A stretch of 64,000 nt of DNA from positions 10,839,231 through 10,903,230 of the forward strand of contig CM067354.1 in assembly GCA_034190875.2 (NCBI GenBank), in the 5' to 3' direction. This document shows, piece after piece, positions 58,415 through 64,000 of the stretch. Each line of letters opens with the position of its first letter. The stretch's first letter is position 1. A program made the translations under genes and the position numbers. Source of the DNA: Urechis unicinctus (lineage: Eukaryota; Annelida; Polychaeta; Xenopneusta; Urechidae). The notes below the pieces were generated by a model. The model did not search any database. It was not told where the DNA came from and saw nothing but the letters and a program-made list of their open reading frames with translations.

Positions 58415-60560
58415 ATTATAGGATATTGATGATCTGCTCTGATTTGAACCTAAAAAATATGCAAGTAGAAATCTAACACTACTGCTCATTGGTTTAACCA
58501 CATAACAATAGTGGCTATTCAAATGAACAGACATTGGACGATCCTGTCGTCCTTGTTGCTGAAATAACACCGCTGGCATCCTCCTTACGCCTCAGGCAAT
58601 ATATTGTATATTGACCGCCTTAAGAAATCAAAATAGGCGCCTTGCTACGTGAAATATATTTAACTGCGTATATGATATCCCAGCGTATGATGTATGACGA
58701 TAAAAAGCTTATTTGCGTCCGTTAAATGCTGTCTAATACTAATGATTGAATGCTGTCCTACTATATCGGTTGTCCACTAAACCCTCCCTTAAAGGTGGCG
58801 CCACCTGCGAAAACGAATTTGAGACCCTCCCACAAATCTTTGGTTCGTTCGGTGCTTCCCGAAATGAATGTTCAAAAGAGCTCCCAGAGAAGGCAAAGGT
58901 GATAGCCTGCGTGAAATAGTGCATTTGTTAAATAGCTTGGATATACCGAACTACTTGGATATCAGATTTAGCTGCTGCCTCTTGATTCACACATTCAATA
59001 TGCTATCAGATATATCAATGATGTCATTCACTCTGCGGAACACATTCCCACTTACTCGATAATATATACCCGCTTTTGCCAATAACTGACTTGTTCTGAA
59101 TGCAGTCTGCCCAGGTGCCGAGGAATAAGTCGGCAAACCCAGGTCGCCGTTTCCATGTGAATAGCGCCGAGATGGCTGCCCGATATCAAATTATCATTAA
59201 GTCATAAATAATTGTTTTTGATTTGTTCAAATCGGTAGCATTATGGTAAAAATAGTGCTTAAGCAGGTCGACTTCAGTTGCAGACACGTCATTGGGCGCC
59301 ATGCATATCATAGACAAATAGTAGCAATCCTTCAAACGAATCATTATACGGCTGAAATGAACTAACACAACTCTCATATGTCATGCGCAAGTAACGGTTG
59401 TGCTATTGCGTGACTTGGGAGATTTGGCACATATGTCCTTGTAAAGTAGATTGGTATCTGGCTGATACGGCACTTTGCGATTACATTGATAGAGACAGAG
59501 TGTTTTTCGGTTTATCTTCATACCATCGACAGGATTTGGGCAAGATGTAATCTCTGTGATCATAAATACTCAACGTCTTCACAACTCACCGTGTGTCACG
59601 TCATTGTGTTCTCATATCATATACTCAACGTCTTCATGACTCACCGTGTGTCACCTCATTGCATTCTATGATCATACACTCAACGTCTTCACAACTTACC
59701 AGTACAGTATATATGTATAAGTTTGACTTGTAATCAGGAAGTCTCTGTGCACATCTCGAGTAGAAATTACAATGCCGATTACCGATGTTATTGTCTGTGA
59801 CAAGCGTGTCATTGCTAGCTCTACCTCATGCAATTAGTTTTCTGAATGGTCCTTGACTGCAAGAACTATTACCAATTTTGTTTACATGTACACAATGGTG
59901 AAGTTAATCAATTTGATCATCACTGTATCTATCTATTGTTGTAGTCATCTAGTCGACTCGTATCTAGTTTCTAGTGAACGATAATACAAATGAGACAGCC
60001 ATAATATATTCAACCGACAATTTTAACAGTTTTCGTTTGAAACAACTCTGCTATAACTTTCACGGATGTAGCCTAGAAGAGCCGGTATCATAGACGCCAA
60101 CGCCAAAAGTGCCGTATCGGTTTCAACGAAGTACTGTATAGGCGAGGTGCCGTTCCGGCCAGGTGGCCAATCGCCTCGAATATAGATTCATGTCATTACG
60201 GGGATAAACATTTCAACCTACGGTTGAATATGTCACGCGTTAATATGCCTGCACAAAATTGTGAATAAATTAATAATTTTCGATTATGCACGAACCTCAT
60301 CAAAGTTGCCTCATGCGAATCAAAGGGTTATCAAGCATGTTTAACCCCGTTGGACTTTGCAATCAATAACTGACTGTTAAGGCAGTTAAAAACATGGTGA
60401 GCCCTGATGTCTATTATTTATCCATGGGTTAATATGTTTGATTGGCCATCCATACGTTGTCAATGTTGCAGCATTTTACATATTAGCATCAGTTAACAGC
60501 TAATGCATGCGATGATTTCGAGGATCATACCGTACATAAGATACGACAAACCATCCCCGG
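58415..60560 (+). repeat. Large diverged repeat, copy A2 (pairs with 18150-19850)
   Basis: Colinear with copy A1 but about 0.55 kb longer because of an extra segment at 59818-60372. It includes the same minisatellite (59566-59698) and ends with GATTTCGAGGATCATACCG near 60530. No coding capacity. Confidence 0.8.
59818..60372. mobile_element. Insertion inside copy A2, possible transposon
   Basis: Copy A1 reads GTGTCATCGCTGTTAAGGCA without interruption, whereas A2 has GTGTCATTGCT, then about 555 bp, then CTGTTAAGGCA. The extra DNA has no long open frame and no clear terminal inverted repeats, and at most 2-3 bp are duplicated at the joints. It could be an insertion in A2 or a deletion in A1. 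Confidence 0.45.
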
Positions 60561-61682
60561 AAGGTTTTATAGTAAATATCTGACATATGTAAAATATCTA
60601 GTATCTCCGTAAAAGCGCCTAATCGATGCTAACAGTCGGTATGACACTTTTAACTACCACAAACGGTTGAGTTGCGCCGTGGCCATTTAGCATGCGATTC
60701 AAAGGCAATCAATGTAAGTGAAGTGCTTAAAGAACTATTTTGTGGCTAGTGAAGTGTTTTAGCGTTAATTCATTTATATATATTCCTTTTGACTTGGCTG
60801 TGTTGTTATAACAAATATGTACGGATTTGTCCAGGTGATAACCGATTATAACTGTATTCATATCATATCACTCTGGTGCCGTTACATCATGAGCTGATTC
60901 TTATCAATCATTATCGACATTATCCAGTAAAAGAGATCCACTTTATATGGTTTTTAATGTAAGACGGACACCCAGAACAACAAGACCTATTGTGGGCAAA
61001 TGAATCAACGCGGAATTCTGTCTGACCACTTAATCAATTGTCTTATCGGTTCTTTCAGAACAATTTCTAATATAAACACAGCTGTGACAATGCGATTGAA
61101 CTAAAAAATAATCGTTGTATCAAACCTAGCATGATTATAATATGTCAATGTAAACCTTACATACGTTCAGAAGATGGAAAAGTGTCACTTTGTCTTATCA
61201 TTGGCGATTAAGAGCAATTCAATGGCCAACACTATTATATAACAACGAACCATCAACCAAACTGTATGGGCAAGTTGAAGTAGTTTAAGGCATGATATGG
61301 TACTAAAAGAGATACATCGAGTTCAACTGCAAATGATAGATCGACCCTTGTTATAGTGTTGGAGTTGCACCGGTTCACTCGCGAATGAATATCATTGACA
61401 GAGCATATGGTACCACTTCTCTTAAATAAGATACAGCTTGCTATGTGCTTTGTTTGAAATATAGTGTTGATCAATCGCCCCTAAGTACATCACACAGACT
61501 GCAGTTGATCTTTTATCATTACATGTGTGCTCCGAAATGCGTCATTGACCATGCTAGTGCAGTCGTAGCAAAATTTCCTTTGATCATTGCTCTGTTGGAT
61601 TTATGCATTTCAATAAGTGCTCATGCACCCCGTCCAGGAGATACGGATCCAGTGCTTAATTCTGTCACCAGATGTCGCTAAA
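60561..61682. other. Host non-coding DNA between repeat copies
   Basis: No gene or clear repeat; it does not obviously align with 19851-22324, which separates the left-hand copies. Confidence 0.45.
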
Positions 61683-63180
61683 GCCATATGTTCTTGTGAA
61701 GTAACTTCTACTACAAGTGGCTGAATGCGGGCCTAACAACGATGCTATCCATCAATCTTGATACTGCGCTGACGCCCACCAAGAAAACTCCTTTCCGAAT
61801 AGTTTCTATTTTTGGTTTATTCGGTGAATACCGGATGGAGTGGACACGTAAATTGAAAGAGCTTTCTCGGCTGATAATGAAATAAAGATGTCTGTGTGAA
61901 ATTGCTCGGTTGTTATTATAGCATGGGCCTAAATATATCAGGTTTTAATTCTACCTTTGATTTGCGTATTCAGTATACTTTCAGATATTTTAATAATTAT
62001 ATTACTCGGCCCTGTACTTTTTTACTTCTTTCACTTAACATGCTCTCGTCATAATACGATTCGTCATTAAACGGCCGTGAAACAGATTCGAGGACATTCT
62101 TATGGTGCATGTAGATATTGACTTTTAAATGTATTTCTTATGGTTGTTGATTATCTAGTGATTATTAGTATATCAAATGGATCTTCGCGATTTTCACAGA
62201 CGAAGCTAAGTTAAAAATATCAAGGACACAAGGCAGAGATGGGTCACAAAATTTGCTTAACGGTCACCTAAATGACCTATTTCGCCTCTCGGGCGTTATG
62301 CGGTTGTCATATGTCTGCGTCTTGGAAGATTTGTGCTCACATGTGTTAACGAGAAGACCTGATGTCATAAAGAGGGCGATTATTTCAACCTGACTTATAA
62401 AAGCTGAATAATATGATAAATGCGCTATCAAATTAACTAGCCTCTTGATTAGAATATAACGCCTTAAATGGGTCTGCTGGGATAGACAGAAAAAACACCT
62501 GTACAATAGATCATTTATCGTGAGGCAAAGCACTCCAACGAGATCCGTGCTTAATCGAGACCCTCACTATTGCACAATAGCGGATGCGACCGTTAGATCT
62601 CCACAATACCTCACTGATGGCAGAAAGGTGCCTGCCCTCCAGGCCATATAAAGCCCTGATGCCTTATGCATCAAACCTAGGGACATCGTATCATTGCGGA
62701 GCCAAATGTTGTTTTCAATCCAGTTTTTTTGCTTGTTAACATCAGATCATAGACGATCAGTCCCTGCAATGATTGTGAGATCATACCATGAGCGAGGCGC
62801 ACGAAGCGTTGCCAGATTTAACATACAGTTATTCGGTTCGATCCATGTTTGTGTTATGTAAGAAACAACATGTCTTTGTAAAAGCTTTCAATGAATAAAA
62901 AGAGAGCATCGAAGAACTAACGCGCACACACACATCACTTACATCAGTATGTCATATGGCAATGGGCTATAGCAAAAATAATAATATCCGTTTTAATTCT
63001 GGCCGCTAGTGTACGGCACAGGCACACTTCATTCACTAAGGGCTACTTAGACGTGTCCCATTTCAAACATACACTGCACTCAAGTGCGCTTTACGGCTCC
63101 TATCCAATGCCAGACAGACTGCATGACAATGTGTAGCTTGCTCATGCAATTGAATATAGCGACCGTCAGATACATCCAGT
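61683..63180 (+). repeat. Large diverged repeat, copy B2 (pairs with 22325-23935)
   Basis: Colinear with copy B1: TTCTACTACAAGTGGCTGAA near 61703, ATCAGATCATAGACGATCAG near 62743, CATATGGCAATGGGCTATAG near 62953. Small indels only. No coding capacity. Confidence 0.8.
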
Positions 63181-63304
63181 TGTAAAGGCATGTGTTAAAT
63201 GACCAATATGTAATTATTCAAAACGCTCGGCATAGGTCAAATATGGCAATAGCAGCACATAAGAATGCAGTCATTCACATGTACGTGCATGCTATCACAA
63301 TAAT

Positions 63305-64000
63305 TGTACACGCATAAATATATATGCATAGGTACATATATATAAATATTTATATATATGTATATATATGTATATATACATACATATATACATATATAAT
63401 ATATATATACATATATATATGCTCATTAGCATACATGCATTAATACATGCATACATATACATAAATTCATACACACATGCATACATACAAATATACATAC
63501 ATACATATATGCATAAATCCATACATACATATATACATACATACATACATGCATACATACATACATACATACATACATACATACATACATACATACATAC
63601 ATACATACATACATACATACATACATGCATACATACATACATACATACATACATACATACATACATACATACATACATACATACATACATACATACATAC
63701 ATACATACATACATACATACATACATACATACATACATACATACATACATACATACATACATACATACATACATACGAACATACATACATACATACAACA
63801 TACATACATACATACATACATACATACATACATACATACATACATACATACATACATACATACATACATACATACATACATACATACATACATACATACA
63901 TACATACATACATACATACATACATACATACATACATACATACATACATACATACATACATACATACATACATACATACATACATACATACATACATACA
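63305..64000. repeat. TA-rich then CATA tetranucleotide microsatellite
   Basis: TA-rich to about 63420, then almost pure CATA from about 63530 to the window end, with rare variants (one CATG near 63626, and breaks near 63777 and 63798). The array continues beyond the window. The three long Met-Tyr-Val-Cys frames are the same repeat in three frames. Confidence 0.95.

Noticed and set aside
63295..63997. Three overlapping minus-strand frames of 176-232 codons
   Set aside because: CATA tetranucleotide repeat read in three frames, giving the same Met-Tyr-Val-Cys period; not genes.

Overview
The window is AT-rich animal nuclear DNA, probably from an aquatic invertebrate; the species cannot be named from sequence alone. 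Evidence for an animal host: spliced exons encoding a P2X7-type C-terminal zinc domain (4.1-4.7 kb, minus), long TA, CA and CATA microsatellites, a miniature inverted-repeat transposon with a perfect target-site duplication (8.56-8.78 kb), large diverged non-coding repeats, and two integrated Polinton/Maverick elements. Apart from these, most of 1-29.8 kb and 51.5-64 kb has no gene I can support.

The centre of the window is a 16.5-kb Polinton (virus-like self-synthesising DNA transposon) at about 35016-51494, bounded by terminal inverted repeats (TIRs). Rightward genes run from the left TIR to 44.9 kb: a Cys-containing protein with a VDEH motif, a small charged protein, a C2H2 zinc-finger protein, a second VDEH paralogue, the A32/FtsK-type packaging ATPase, a small basic protein with a hydrophobic C-terminus, a conserved Polinton protein, a retrovirus-type integrase with a chromodomain, a small membrane protein, two tandem penton-like minor capsid proteins, a basic Gly-rich protein, the double-jelly-roll major capsid protein and an adenain-type cysteine protease. 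From the right, a spliced protein-primed-type DNA polymerase B runs leftwards and meets the protease tail to tail. Together these cover replication (PolB), integration (INT), packaging (ATPase), capsid (MCP, penton-like protein) and maturation (PRO). The ATPase, integrase, second minor capsid, Gly-rich and PolB reading frames are interrupted by frameshifts, some at homopolymers. The copy is therefore either young and starting to decay or partly mis-assembled.

The right TIR is split by about 1.3 kb of sequence that the left TIR lacks. This holds a small three-exon gene whose motifs (H, HF, KSRF, C-terminal TAYP) recall nuclease domains of bacterial polymorphic toxins; that assignment is a hypothesis. 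The TIRs also carry a TATA box and the first codons of the outermost gene on each side, so the VDEH protein and PolB share promoter and N-terminal sequence.

Only 3 kb to the left (29.8-32.05 kb, minus) lies a much older, broken relic of a different Polinton lineage (adintovirus-like), with MCP C-terminus, ATPase and PolB C-terminus recognisable in shifted frames. The flanks on both sides carry copies of one large diverged repeat family in the same orientation (about 18.2-19.9 and 22.3-23.9 kb on the left; 58.4-60.6 and 61.7-63.2 kb on the right).
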